Below, in pieces: positions 43,410 to 51,995 of a stretch of DNA of 64,000 nucleotides (its first letter is position 1; each line of letters opens with the position of its first letter). Both the position numbers and the translations under genes were made by a program. The notes under the pieces were generated by a model. That model did no database searches and was not told where the DNA came from. It saw only the letters and a program-made list of their open reading frames with translations. This DNA is from Bacteroidota bacterium (lineage in GTDB: Bacteria; Bacteroidota; Bacteroidia; Flavobacteriales; Weeksellaceae), in assembly GCA_018902795.1 (NCBI GenBank), contig JAHIQD010000007.1:1-64000 (forward strand). The letters run 5' to 3'.

Positions 43410-44327
43410 ATGAAGAATTTATATTTTCTCGCTGCAGCTTTGTTTTGCAGCACCATTTCTGCCCAAAACCAAATTTCATTTGAAAATGCTGAAGGTTACC
43501 AGTTAGGCAGCATACAGGGACAGAATTCATGGCAGATTACCGATGATGGTGAAGGTAATTTTGTTCAAAACCAGATGGTTACAGATGAGAAATCCAGTAA
43601 CGGTACTTTCTCCTTTAAAAATGGATATACCGATGAATATGGAGGTCAGTTCTTTCCTATTATCGGCGCTCAGAAGGATTTTGATCAGCCACTGGATTAT
43701 AACGACGCTACTGTTTCATTTGATGTTTTAGTGACTGAAACCGAAGGTTCCAATTTTGAGATGGCAGCTTACGGAATCAGCACCACTCAGGAGTATTATC
43801 CTGTTTTTGATTTGGCTTTCGACTGGGAAGGAACCCTGAAAGTAGTAAGCAACATCGATTATGATATGGAAGATACAGGATTTGCATGGGAAGCGAACAG
43901 ATGGTATGCTATAAAAGTGATGGTTTCTGCAACAGAAATTAAATATTTCGTTGACGGAGCGTTAATTTACACTACGCCGAACTTCACCCAGATTGATCTG
44001 TTAGGGATGAACTTCCTCCACGATAATTTTGCCGGTGATGCTTATATTGACAACATTAAAATCAATGAAGTAAATATGGCGGTAAGCAGCGTGAAAAAAG
44101 GAAATCTTGCAGTATACCCAAATCCTGTAAAAAATAACTTGAACCTGAATCTTCCGAACGGGGAAAAAGTTTCACAGATTCAGATCTACAATATGGCGGG
44201 ACAAAACGTTTTGACCAACAACGGAGCCACCTCTCTTAATCTTGAGAATTTAAAAGCAGGAACTTATATTATCACGGTTACCAATACCAAAGGAAGTTCT
44301 TATTCTTCAAAATTTATTAAAGAATAA
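43410..44327 (+). CDS. secreted protein with lectin-like domain and T9SS type A sorting domain
   Basis: The protein starts at MKNLYFLAAALF (43410); the frame back to 43365 adds a non-signal stretch. A signal peptide ends in ISAQ. Residues 20-220 look like a concanavalin/LamG-type beta sandwich (SFENAEGYQLGSIQGQNSW, ATVSFDVLVTE, WYAIKVMVSATEIKYFVDGA). The C-terminus is a type A T9SS domain, LAVYPNPVKNNLNLNLPNG to KFIKE. It should be secreted and could bind a glycan or polymer. It is followed by a terminator. Confidence 0.87.
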   Translation: MKNLYFLAAALFCSTISAQNQISFENAEGYQLGSIQGQNSWQITDDGEGNFVQNQMVTDEKSSNGTFSFKNGYTDEYGGQFFPIIGAQKDFDQPLDYNDATVSFDVLVTETEGSNFEMAAYGISTTQEYYPVFDLAFDWEGTLKVVSNIDYDMEDTGFAWEANRWYAIKVMVSATEIKYFVDGALIYTTPNFTQIDLLGMNFLHDNFAGDAYIDNIKINEVNMAVSSVKKGNLAVYPNPVKNNLNLNLPNGEKVSQIQIYNMAGQNVLTNNGATSLNLENLKAGTYIITVTNTKGSSYSSKFIKE

Positions 44328-44360
44328 TCAGCCTGATTTTATTGATTAAAGAATATAAAA

Positions 44361-44391
44361 AAATCCCGAACTAAGGTTCGGGATTTTTTTT
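44361..44391 (+). terminator. terminator after secreted lectin-like gene
   Basis: AAATCCCGAAC, TAAG and GTTCGGGATTT form an 11-bp perfect stem followed by eight T in all. Confidence 0.88.
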
Positions 44392-44698
44392 ACCACTGAT
44401 AAAAGTTCTGTTTAAAATAATTACAATTTTTTGATTCTATAATAATCCGAACCTTAAAGACAACATAATGAGCCGGAAATAGCGGTTCCTGAATGAAAAG
44501 GATTGAATGATGAGTATTTTTAACTGGAAATTGTATGAATGATTTGAAATAGAATCTTAATTGTTATATTTGAATAGATCATAATGTATAACGATCGTCA
44601 TACCTATCTCCCCAATTTTGAGAGGCTTTGTATGATTTTGTCATATAAATAAACGAGTTATAAGCCATTTTGGATAAACGAAATCTAAATAAATCTGA
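44392..44698. promoter_or_regulatory. intergenic region with a strong promoter and an 18-bp palindrome
   Basis: TTTG at 44543-44546, an 18-base spacer and TATATTTG at 44565-44572 make a consensus promoter. Just after the likely start, 44586-44603 reads GTATAACGATCGTCATAC, an inverted repeat matching in eight of nine pairs, well placed for a repressor. A 22-codon frame (44584-44652) begins in the same leader. The lipoprotein gene follows at 44699. Confidence 0.5.
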
Positions 44699-45253
44699 AT
44701 GAGAAAAATCCACACAGCAATATTTTTATTTCTCATGACTTTGGGGCAAATATCTTGTCAAACAAAAGAAGTCAAAATAGTGTTTGAAAATAATTCTGTT
44801 GAAAATCCAACTGAACTTAACGAAACTCAAAAATATATTTTAAAAAAGAAATCAATAAACTCAGATTTTGACTATTCAAAACTTGACAATATTGACAATT
44901 ACGCAATATCAGAAAGTTTTGAACCAATAAGTGGAGAATTCACTTATTATCAATTTATTTCAACATACAAAGGACATGCCTACGTTGCCCCAGGAGATTC
45001 AGGCGAAAGATTTAAAACATTTCACGACATTTTAATAATTAAAACGAACCAAAATAATAAAGTTGTAGATGCTTATCAATTTACTATGGAATGGGCTGAA
45101 ATACCTTTTCAATATGATGTTTATAAGAGTAAAACTGAGAACTTAATCCTGGCAGACAACTTGGACATAAAATCGCTTAATTTGAATAGAACCGAATATT
45201 GGAATGATAGAGACAAACTGTTCAAACAAAGTGGAATTATAAAACTAAAATAA
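44699..45253 (+). CDS. hypothetical lipoprotein
   Basis: A hydrophobic leader is followed by the lipobox GQISC (Cys at about 21), so the 184-residue product is probably a membrane-anchored lipoprotein. It is rich in Asn, Lys and Ile and its bases look more AT-rich than the neighbours. The middle has a beta-rich stretch FTYYQFISTYKGHAYVAPGDSG. I recognise no family. A consensus promoter and a palindrome precede it, so it may be a regulated, possibly acquired, gene. Confidence 0.6.
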   Translation: MRKIHTAIFLFLMTLGQISCQTKEVKIVFENNSVENPTELNETQKYILKKKSINSDFDYSKLDNIDNYAISESFEPISGEFTYYQFISTYKGHAYVAPGDSGERFKTFHDILIIKTNQNNKVVDAYQFTMEWAEIPFQYDVYKSKTENLILADNLDIKSLNLNRTEYWNDRDKLFKQSGIIKLK

Positions 45254-45332
45254 AACCGACTTATAATACTACGCTTTCGTCTTGTCTGCAGGACATGAGA
45301 TGAAAGCCCGTTGAACAAACTAATTTGATCAC

Positions 45333-45363
45333 AAAAAAATCCCCTTCAAAACTGAAGGGGATT
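45333..45363 (-). terminator. terminator after gcvP
   Basis: On the minus strand AATCCCCTTCA, GTTT and TGAAGGGGATT form an 11-bp stem followed by seven T. It also meets the end of the convergent lipoprotein gene. Confidence 0.85.
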
Positions 45364-45383
45364 CGTTATTTATAAATGATGAT

Positions 45384-48242
45384 TTACATATACGACTCGA
45401 TTGGTGCGCAGGTACACACTAAATTTCTGTCACCATACGCCTCATCAACACGGGAAACCGTTGCGAAGAATTTGTGATCTCTCACCCATTCCAAAGGATA
45501 CGCAGCTTTTTCACGGCTGTAAGGCTTGTCCCAGGCGTCTGAAATTACAACCTGTTCCGTATGAGGAGCATTTTTCAACACATTGTTTGCTGCATCAGCA
45601 GTTCCTTCTGCAATTTCTTCAATTTCTTTTTTAATGGAAATCAGGGCTTCTGCAAAACGGTCAATTTCTCTTTTGCTTTCAGATTCTGTTGGCTCAATCA
45701 TCAAAGTTCCGGCAACCGGGAAACTCACTGTTGGCGCATGGAAACCATAATCCATCAGACGTTTCGCTACATCAGCAACTTCAATTCCAAGCGGTTTAAA
45801 CTGACGGAAATCTACGATACATTCGTGGGCAACTCTTCCTTCAGCGTTCGCATACAAAATCGGGAAATGCTCTGCTAAAACCTCTTTCAGATAATTGGCA
45901 TTTAAAATGGCGTGTTCCGTAGATCTTTTCAGACCTTCAGTTCCCAACATTTTGATGTACGCATAAGAAATATTGAGGACCAAACTCGAGCCGTAAGGAG
46001 CGGCAGAGATTGCTTCGATGGATTCTTTAGCACCAATTTTAATATTCGGATTGGATGGTAAAAACTTCACCAAATGTTCAGCAACGCAGATCGGACCAAC
46101 ACCGGGACCGCCGCCTCCGTGAGGAATTGCGAAGGTTTTGTGAAGATTCAGGTGGCAAACATCTGCGCCGATATTTCCGGGCGACGTAAAACCAACCTGC
46201 GCATTCATATTGGCACCATCCATATAAACCTGTCCACCATTGTCGTGAATCAGTTTGGTAATTTCTTTGATGTTGTCATCGAAAAATCCGTAGGTTGAAG
46301 GATAAGTAATCATCGCTGCGGAAAGGTTTGCACTGTGTTCTTCGGCTTTAGCCTTCAAATCAGCAAAATCGATTTCGCCGCTTTCAAGATTTTTCACCAC
46401 CACTACTTTCATTCCGGCAATTACCGCTGACGCAGGGTTTGTTCCGTGTGCGGACTGCGGAATAAGAACGATATTTCTGTGACTTTCTCCGCGTGATTTA
46501 TGATATTCGCGGATCACCATCAGTCCGGCATATTCTCCCTGAGCACCGGAGTTCGGCTGAAGTGAAGTTCCTGCAAAACCGGTAATTTCTGCTAAATCTT
46601 TTTCCAACTGATCAATTAAAATCTGATAACCACCTGCCTGATCCACCGGTACAAACGGATGAACATTTCCCCATTCTGGCCACGAAATCGGCAACATTTG
46701 GGTAGCAGCATTCAGTTTCATCGTACACGAACCGAGTGAAATCATCGAATGGGTTAACGAAAGATCTTTTCGCTCCAAACGTTTGATATAACGCATCAGT
46801 TCGGTTTCCGTATGGTATTTATTGAAGACTTCTTCCTGTAAAATTTTATCTGTTCTTAATGATTCAGCCGGAATCTGAACTTCTTCTTTGATTATCAGTT
46901 TGAAACTCTGTTTGTCTTTAAACTGAGCAAAAGCATCAAACAGAAACTGAAGTTTTTCGTCGGTCGTTGTTTCATTGATAGCGATACTGACGATGTTTTC
47001 CGAATAATAATTAAGATTAATTTTATGATCAAGCATTAAAAACATCAATGCTTTTTTATCTTCTTCATTCAGTCTGAATTTTACGGTATCGAAAATAGGA
47101 TCTTCCACGATGTCATATCCTAGCGTTTTCAGTCCGTTATGAAGTGCGTTTGCTTTAAAGTGAATTTGTTCAGCAATAAAATTCAAACCTTTCGGTCCGT
47201 GATAAACGGCATACATTCCGGCCATTACCGCAAGAAGAACCTGCGCGGTACAGATATTGGAAGTTGCTTTTTCTCTTTTAATATGCTGCTCTCTGGTTTG
47301 CAAAGCCATTCTCAGGGCACGTTTACCGTAAGCATCCTGTGAAACCCCGATAATTCTTCCCGGAATATCTCTTTTATAATCGTCTTTACATGCGAAAAAC
47401 GCTGCGTGAGGACCGCCATATCCCATCGGAATTCCGAATCTCTGTGTAGTTCCAACGGCGCAATCTGCGCCCATATCTGCCGGAGATTTCAGTTTTACCA
47501 AAGCCATCGGATCACAGGCAACAGCTACCTGAAGACTGAAAGTTTTATACGTTTTGATATTCTCGGTATAGTCAAAAACTACCCCATTTTTTCCGGGATA
47601 CTGAAGCATTACTCCAAAATACGACTCATCAAGCTGATGATTCTGATGATCGCCTTCAACGATTTCAATTCCTAAACCTTCTGCTTTTGTTTTCAGAACG
47701 GCAGCGGTTTGAGGAAGTACCAAATAGGAAACAAAAAATTTATTTGCTCCGGATTTTTTCTGGTCTTTTGTTCTGCTTTCAAAAAACATATGCATCGCCT
47801 CAGCAGCTGCAGTAGATTCATCTAACAATGAGGCATTCGCCAATTTAAAACCTGTTAAATCGCAAACTACCGTCTGGAAATTCAGCAGCGCTTCCAGTCT
47901 TCCCTGTGCAATTTCCGCCTGATAAGGCGTGTAAGCCGTATACCAGGAAGGATTTTCTAAAATATTTCTCTGAATTGCACTCGGCAAAATGGTGTTGTGA
48001 TACCCGAAACCGATGTAATTGTCAAACAATAAGTTTTTCGACGCCAAATCCTTCGAATGCGCCAACATTTCATACTCTGAAAGGGCATCAGCAATGTTTA
48101 AATCTTTTTCTAAGCGAATTGAATTTGGGATTGTCTGGGCAATTAATTCGTCAATACCCGAAACGCCAATCTTCTGTAACATCGCCTGTCTGTCGGCTTC
48201 GTTTAAAGAAATGTGACGGTTTACAAACTGTGTTGTGTTCAT
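45384..48242 (-). CDS. gcvP: glycine dehydrogenase (decarboxylating), single-chain P-protein
   Basis: The P-protein of the glycine cleavage system removes CO2 from glycine and passes an aminomethyl group to the lipoyl H-protein. The 952-residue chain is the long, fused form. The PLP Lys lies in LNLHKTFAIPHGGGGPG near residue 702, and the N-terminal half carries GFGYHNTILP and GYGGPHAAFFACKD. No gcvT or gcvH is next to it, so the system is split in this genome. Transcription ends at the hairpin at 45333. Confidence 0.98.
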   Translation of the reverse strand: MNTTQFVNRHISLNEADRQAMLQKIGVSGIDELIAQTIPNSIRLEKDLNIADALSEYEMLAHSKDLASKNLLFDNYIGFGYHNTILPSAIQRNILENPSWYTAYTPYQAEIAQGRLEALLNFQTVVCDLTGFKLANASLLDESTAAAEAMHMFFESRTKDQKKSGANKFFVSYLVLPQTAAVLKTKAEGLGIEIVEGDHQNHQLDESYFGVMLQYPGKNGVVFDYTENIKTYKTFSLQVAVACDPMALVKLKSPADMGADCAVGTTQRFGIPMGYGGPHAAFFACKDDYKRDIPGRIIGVSQDAYGKRALRMALQTREQHIKREKATSNICTAQVLLAVMAGMYAVYHGPKGLNFIAEQIHFKANALHNGLKTLGYDIVEDPIFDTVKFRLNEEDKKALMFLMLDHKINLNYYSENIVSIAINETTTDEKLQFLFDAFAQFKDKQSFKLIIKEEVQIPAESLRTDKILQEEVFNKYHTETELMRYIKRLERKDLSLTHSMISLGSCTMKLNAATQMLPISWPEWGNVHPFVPVDQAGGYQILIDQLEKDLAEITGFAGTSLQPNSGAQGEYAGLMVIREYHKSRGESHRNIVLIPQSAHGTNPASAVIAGMKVVVVKNLESGEIDFADLKAKAEEHSANLSAAMITYPSTYGFFDDNIKEITKLIHDNGGQVYMDGANMNAQVGFTSPGNIGADVCHLNLHKTFAIPHGGGGPGVGPICVAEHLVKFLPSNPNIKIGAKESIEAISAAPYGSSLVLNISYAYIKMLGTEGLKRSTEHAILNANYLKEVLAEHFPILYANAEGRVAHECIVDFRQFKPLGIEVADVAKRLMDYGFHAPTVSFPVAGTLMIEPTESESKREIDRFAEALISIKKEIEEIAEGTADAANNVLKNAPHTEQVVISDAWDKPYSREKAAYPLEWVRDHKFFATVSRVDEAYGDRNLVCTCAPIESYM

Positions 48243-48373
48243 ATAATTTTACTAGATTTATTTAGAAATAAAGGTTCGTAAAAATACAAATTTTTAAGCA
48301 ACAGCACAATTGATACTTCTCAGGTTCTAAAACAAAAAGTCATTTTATTATTTTGATTTATTCTAAATTAGCT

Positions 48374-48381
48374 TATATTTG
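48374..48381 (+). promoter_or_regulatory. -7 box of the small Cys/Lys-rich gene
   Basis: TTTG, 18 bases and TATATTTG make a near-perfect promoter; the ATG of the small gene follows the box by only four bases, implying a leaderless mRNA. Confidence 0.55.
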
Positions 48382-48385
48382 CAGC

Positions 48386-48538
48386 ATGAATTCACCAATC
48401 ATCCCTTTTAAAATTGCACCGTTAACGCCGTTCTACCGAAACAGCGAAGAAATGTTCTGCGATAAAAAGAAGTGCTGCAAGAAATTCAAAAAAGGAAAAC
48501 GCTGTAAAAAATGCCCTGGAAGGCTGAAAATGGCGTAG
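48386..48538 (+). CDS. small Cys/Lys-rich protein
   Basis: This 50-residue protein runs from the ATG at 48386 to TAG. It is strongly basic in its second half and has five Cys (25, 30, 31, 40, 43), the last four as CC and CxxC, which suggests metal binding; a stretch of KKFKKGKRCKKC could bind nucleic acid or a phosphate-rich surface. The frame extends upstream to 48353 but that part contains the promoter. It stands between gcvP and a DnaJ-domain gene and has no known family that I can name. Confidence 0.6.
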   Translation: MNSPIIPFKIAPLTPFYRNSEEMFCDKKKCCKKFKKGKRCKKCPGRLKMA

Positions 48539-48585
48539 TGTAAAAACTGTTCTTTTTTTAAATTCTCAATTTTCGGCTGGAATTC

Positions 48586-49236
48586 TCAGTGCGAAAAACT
48601 CTTCACCAAAAGTAATACCGCAATCACCAGAAAAAGGATCGCCAGAACAATTCTTAAAAATTTGGTTTGCCCGCCCTGATTTGACCTTGAAGGTTTCTGC
48701 GATTTAAACAACTCTTCCACTTCATTTCTGAATTTTTCTTTGTCATTTTCAAAAACTTCGGTGATGGTAATGCCGCGAACTACCGTTTTATTCAGCAGAG
48801 AATTTGTGGCATGAAGCAGCAGCTGAAATTTCCCGTCTTTAAATTCAGTAATTCTGAAAGCTCTTTCCCCATAACTTTTTTCGAGACCGAAAGGCAAAAC
48901 TTTCACAATATCCGCCTGATTGGTTTGCCAGGTAATAATCACTTCCTCCCCTTTTACTGCATGAATTTTATTTGCAGTGAAGGTTTTAATGGAAGGCGGC
49001 AAAGTAGACCGTGAAGATCTCTGCTGATGGCCCAAATTTTCATCATAAATCCTGCGCTTTTCCCTGTCATTCAGAACTTCGTATGCCTCCTGAATTTCCC
49101 TGAAACGGTGAGCGAAAAACTCATCGTTGGCATTTTTATCAGGATGATATTTCAGCGAAAGTTTCCTGTAGGCTTTCTTGATGTCTTCTTCTGAAGCATT
49201 TTCCTGGATGCTGAGAAAGTAATAGTAGTTTTTCAT
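48586..49236 (-). CDS. DnaJ-domain protein with C-terminal membrane anchor
   Basis: The J domain occupies residues 1-70 with the essential HPD at 31-33 in LKYHPDKNAND. A middle domain of about 100 residues (ITWQTNQADIVKVLPFG) looks like an Ig-like strand domain, and the last 25 residues form one membrane helix (FLRIVLAILFLVIAVLLLVKSF). The Gly/Phe and zinc parts of DnaJ are missing. So it is a membrane-anchored J-protein that would bring DnaK to a local client. A TACTTTTG -7 box lies at 49271-49278. Confidence 0.88.
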   Translation of the reverse strand: MKNYYYFLSIQENASEEDIKKAYRKLSLKYHPDKNANDEFFAHRFREIQEAYEVLNDREKRRIYDENLGHQQRSSRSTLPPSIKTFTANKIHAVKGEEVIITWQTNQADIVKVLPFGLEKSYGERAFRITEFKDGKFQLLLHATNSLLNKTVVRGITITEVFENDKEKFRNEVEELFKSQKPSRSNQGGQTKFLRIVLAILFLVIAVLLLVKSFSH

Positions 49237-49341
49237 TCTTGGAGATTCCGGATTCTAACTTTTAGGGTAACAAAAGTAAGGATTTTTAAGTTTTACCGTT
49301 GGTCACAACTTTTCAATCACGCCGTTTCCTAAAACTTTAAT

Positions 49342-49374
49342 AAAAAAAACGGAAAGAAAAGATTCTCTCCGTTT
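49342..49374 (-). terminator. terminator after the 86-residue gene
   Basis: On the minus strand AACGGAGAGAA pairs with TTCTTTCCGTT (one mismatch) and is followed by T-rich sequence. Confidence 0.7.
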
Positions 49375-49403
49375 TGTACAATAATTTAGTTTAGCTGAAT
49401 TTC

Positions 49404-49664
49404 TTATGCTTTCTCCTGTCTGCAGCTGTTGTGACAGCATTTTGAGGCGAATTTCTCTTTCATTTTATTTTTAAGTTCTGCATACTTCTCATCATCCATT
49501 TCTCTGATTTTATCTGCAAAGCCGAAAGGTGTTCTTTCTTTAATATCAAATTCTTCGAAAATTCCTTTCATGAATTTTCTTTTTTCGGAAATTTTTCTAG
49601 CTGCCAAAGCAACGCCTACTACTGCCAGTGCACCCAATGCACCTTTTACACCTGAATTTTTCAT
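49404..49664 (-). CDS. small helical protein with Cys-rich tail
   Basis: An 86-residue protein with a hydrophobic Ala/Val/Gly-rich segment (about 7-21, short for a membrane helix) followed by charged helices (MKGIFEEFDIKERTPFGFADKIREMDDEKYAELKNKMKEKF) and a tail of CCHNSC. I recognise no family. It lies downstream of the ECF sigma pair on the same strand but behind a separate terminator at 49806. The paired Cys near the end suggest metal binding or disulfides. Confidence 0.6.
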   Translation of the reverse strand: MKNSGVKGALGALAVVGVALAARKISEKRKFMKGIFEEFDIKERTPFGFADKIREMDDEKYAELKNKMKEKFASKCCHNSCRQEKA

Positions 49665-49805
49665 TTTTTTGAATTTTAAATTTTACGTTTTATTAATGTA
49701 CTTTTTATGGTAGACGAAGCAGCGTTATTTTTACTTTAAAAAATATTACATTTAACAGAAAAAACAGTTGATAAGTTTTGAGCTGAAGCCAATCAAATTT
49801 TCCAT

Positions 49806-49829
49806 AAAAAAAACGGGCTAAAGCCCGTT
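49806..49829 (-). terminator. terminator of the sigma-factor operon
   Basis: On the minus strand AACGGGCT and AGCCCGTT pair around TTTA-type loop and are followed by eight T. Confidence 0.85.
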
Positions 49830-49853
49830 CCTTTCATTTTTACCATTATCTCA

Positions 49854-50183
49854 TTAACATTTATCCCCAAAAAAGCCACGTTCACAACGCTGTTTCCAGA
49901 TTTCTTTAAATTTCTCTTTTTCTTCGGGTGACATTCCGCTCATTCTTTCTTCTTTCAGTCTACGGAATTTATCTTTATTGAAACCTTTTCCTCCAAAACC
50001 CCCGAACAGTATTTTACTCAACACCAATATTCCCATTGCCTGCCAGAACGTGATGGTTTTCACGCCGATAATTTCAGGCAGAAGACAGTTCCAGAGCCAC
50101 ATCACCATACCGGAAACTGCAAAAACCATGGCGATTCCTGCCAAAACAAAAAATGCAATTTTTCCTTTGAATTTATTTCTCAT
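49854..50183 (-). CDS. small membrane protein linked to an ECF sigma factor
   Basis: From MRNKFKGK (50183) the protein has 109 residues: two hydrophobic helices (about 8-32 and 45-62), a Gly/Phe-rich bend, and a charged C-terminal helix (RRLKEERMSGMSPEEKEKFKEIW) ending in two Cys. The longer frame starts at 50213. It follows the sigma factor by about 50 bases and probably shares its mRNA. A membrane partner with a cytosolic tail could hold back the sigma factor, but no known anti-sigma domain is visible. Confidence 0.65.
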   Translation of the reverse strand: MRNKFKGKIAFFVLAGIAMVFAVSGMVMWLWNCLLPEIIGVKTITFWQAMGILVLSKILFGGFGGKGFNKDKFRRLKEERMSGMSPEEKEKFKEIWKQRCERGFFGDKC

Positions 50184-50234
50184 AACTTTTATACTTTTAA
50201 TTCCCGTTTTCACAGGATTTTCTTTGACCTACAG

Positions 50235-50810
50235 TTAACTTTTTAAATCCAGATATAATCCGTTCATTCTTTTCCTTAAATGTTTCACCGCATAATTTTT
50301 TCTGCTGATAATGGTTTTAATATTTTCGCCCTGTTCATCGGCAATTTCCTGCAGTTTCTTTCCTTCAATTTCGTTTTCTACAAATGCGGAGCGTTGTTTC
50401 TCCGGCAATTCTTCCAAAGCTGAAAACAACTCCTTCCAAACTTCCTCCCGAAAAGCCAGCAGTTCGGGATTTTCAGAATCATCCAAAAGCAAAATATCTT
50501 TTATCGAAAAGCTGCCATCCTCATCTTCATACACGAAATCTTCAAGGTTCTCGGTTTTCTTTTTCCGGTAACTGTCGGTAATTTTGTTTCGTGAAACCTG
50601 ATAAAGCCAGGCACCAATATTCAGAATTTCTGAAATATTGGTCAGGTTGCTGAACTGGTACCACACTTCCTGCAAAATATCTTCCGCATCTTCTGTATTA
50701 TTCACTTTCGGCCGGATAAAAGACAGCAGTTTTCCCCCGTAATTCTTCACGGTTTGCGCAATCAGGCTGTCTTTTTCGGTTTGAGACATTGGTAGTATTT
50801 CCAGCTCCAT
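50235..50810 (-). CDS. ECF RNA polymerase sigma factor
   Basis: Region 2 is visible as NNTEDAEDILQEVWYQF with the GAWLYQVSRNKITDSYRKKK promoter-melting part; region 4 is LPEKQRSAFVENEIEGKKLQEIADEQGENIKTIISRKNYAVKHLRKRM. Between them is a 40-residue acidic linker. An alternative start at MSQTEKDS (50789) may be better, because the first seven residues are not typical. It is the first gene of a pair with a small membrane protein. Target promoters are unknown. Confidence 0.9.
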   Translation of the reverse strand: MELEILPMSQTEKDSLIAQTVKNYGGKLLSFIRPKVNNTEDAEDILQEVWYQFSNLTNISEILNIGAWLYQVSRNKITDSYRKKKTENLEDFVYEDEDGSFSIKDILLLDDSENPELLAFREEVWKELFSALEELPEKQRSAFVENEIEGKKLQEIADEQGENIKTIISRKNYAVKHLRKRMNGLYLDLKS

Positions 50811-51041
50811 ACAAAGGATGACGTACCGAGCTTCATTTTACTTTAAATTTTTTAACTTTTTTTTGTAGCAACATCAGGCTGTTTGTCTTCCCACTTGCAG
50901 ACCGGCTTTCCGTTGCAATCTGCCATTGCGGGTATTTCCTGTTTTTATTTGAAAACTTCTGTTTCGCAATGTCAGGATTTACACTACAATCCGGGCTAGA
51001 ATTTAAGGATCTATCTTCTTCGCCGGCAGATGTAACTGAAA
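50811..51041. repeat. intergenic region with the second copy of the dispersed repeat
   Basis: At 50902-50919 the minus strand reads ATTGCAACGGAAAGCCGG, matching 16 of 18 bases of the copy at 15519. GCAGA and TCTGC flank it, so it folds as a hairpin. Two short minus-strand frames pass through, but neither has a codon pattern of a gene. No promoter for the sigma factor was clear; a CATCCTTTG lies just before its first ATG. Confidence 0.5.
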
Positions 51042-51068
51042 TAAAAAAACGGAAAATAATTTTCCGTT
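51042..51068 (-). terminator. terminator after the ligand-fold cluster
   Basis: On the minus strand AACGGAAAA and TTTTCCGTT form a stem followed by seven T, past the end of the first SRPBCC gene. Confidence 0.8.
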
Positions 51069-51093
51069 CTAGCCTGTAAATTGCTGCCAGACT

Positions 51094-51534
51094 TTACTCT
51101 TCAGCCAATTTTTTCAACAGTTCAAAACCTTTATGAAAGCCATCATTCATCTGCTCCGAATAATCTTTCATGGTATGAACAACCGCTCGGAGCTCTGTTG
51201 TATTTTCATCAACGGCTCTTAAAAAATAAGATTCTTCGCTGCCACTCCATTCCTCCACATCCCTGCCTTTGGTATTTTCAACCCCGTCTTTTAAGAATCC
51301 CAAATGACTGAAAACAACTTCAGTAGGTTCCTGCAGACTTTTAATGGTAGAAACCATTCCTTCTCCGTTTGCGTCAAAAAAATAGGTTTTCCCGTCAATC
51401 TTCCAGTCGGTTTTAAACTGTGAACCCGGACTGAAAAACTGCGTCCATTGCCCATAAGTTTCGTCACCCCAAAGCAAATCCCAAACTTTCTGAATGGGCG
51501 CGTTGATCATTACTTCGTAATCTAATGTTTCCAT
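51094..51534 (-). CDS. SRPBCC (START/AHSA1-like) protein
   Basis: A 146-residue helix-grip protein. It opens with the usual strand and helix, YEVMINAPIQKVWDLLWGDE, then W, FFSPGSQFKTDWKIDGKTYFFD, and closes with a long helix (SEQMNDGFHKGFELLKKLAEE). Such cavities bind hydrophobic small molecules. It is the last gene in a run of seven small proteins on one strand and lies 18 bases after the next SRPBCC gene. No ligand can be read. Confidence 0.82.
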   Translation of the reverse strand: METLDYEVMINAPIQKVWDLLWGDETYGQWTQFFSPGSQFKTDWKIDGKTYFFDANGEGMVSTIKSLQEPTEVVFSHLGFLKDGVENTKGRDVEEWSGSEESYFLRAVDENTTELRAVVHTMKDYSEQMNDGFHKGFELLKKLAEE

Positions 51535-51552
51535 GGTTAGTAGAATTTAAAG

Positions 51553-51978
51553 TTATTCAGATTCTGAGAGCTTTTTGATATTCTCGAAATTCTGAGGATA
51601 TTTTGTATTGAAGAAATCGACAAATTCGTCTAAGGAATTCACCTGCGCTGTTAAAAGTGTACCGTTTTCATTAGGTTCCAGCACATAATGTATTGTAGAA
51701 TCTTCCCATCCCTGCGGGCTGAGTTCGCCATCTAAAATCCACCCTAAATGTTTCATTTTTAAAACCTGATTGGGAACATTTTTCTCCACCAGGTTGTACA
51801 TTCCGTTATTTTTAGGATCCAGAAATCTCATAATACTTCCCTCTTCCCAATTTCCTTCGAAATAAGTTCCCTCATTCATTGCCGATGACCATTTTTTGTA
51901 ACCATCCTGAGTAAAAAGGACTTCCCATACTTTCTCCGGAGTTGCGTTAATCTGCTTTGTAAACTCTAATAATTTCAT
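51553..51978 (-). CDS. SRPBCC (AHSA1-like) protein
   Basis: At 141 residues, it has the same fold as its neighbour, with the N-terminal FTKQINATPEKVWEVLFTQDGYKKWSS and a C-terminal helix TKYPQNFENIKKLSE. The two differ enough to be old paralogs. The gene lies 17 bases after the VOC gene. It could bind a related ligand. Confidence 0.82.
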   Translation of the reverse strand: MKLLEFTKQINATPEKVWEVLFTQDGYKKWSSAMNEGTYFEGNWEEGSIMRFLDPKNNGMYNLVEKNVPNQVLKMKHLGWILDGELSPQGWEDSTIHYVLEPNENGTLLTAQVNSLDEFVDFFNTKYPQNFENIKKLSESE

Positions 51979-51995
51979 ATGTGTTTATTTTTTAA

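Noticed and set aside
50852..50926. 24-codon minus-strand frame with two Cys before the sigma gene
   Set aside because: It lies in the dispersed repeat, and an overlapping frame is just as open; no promoter or conservation clue.
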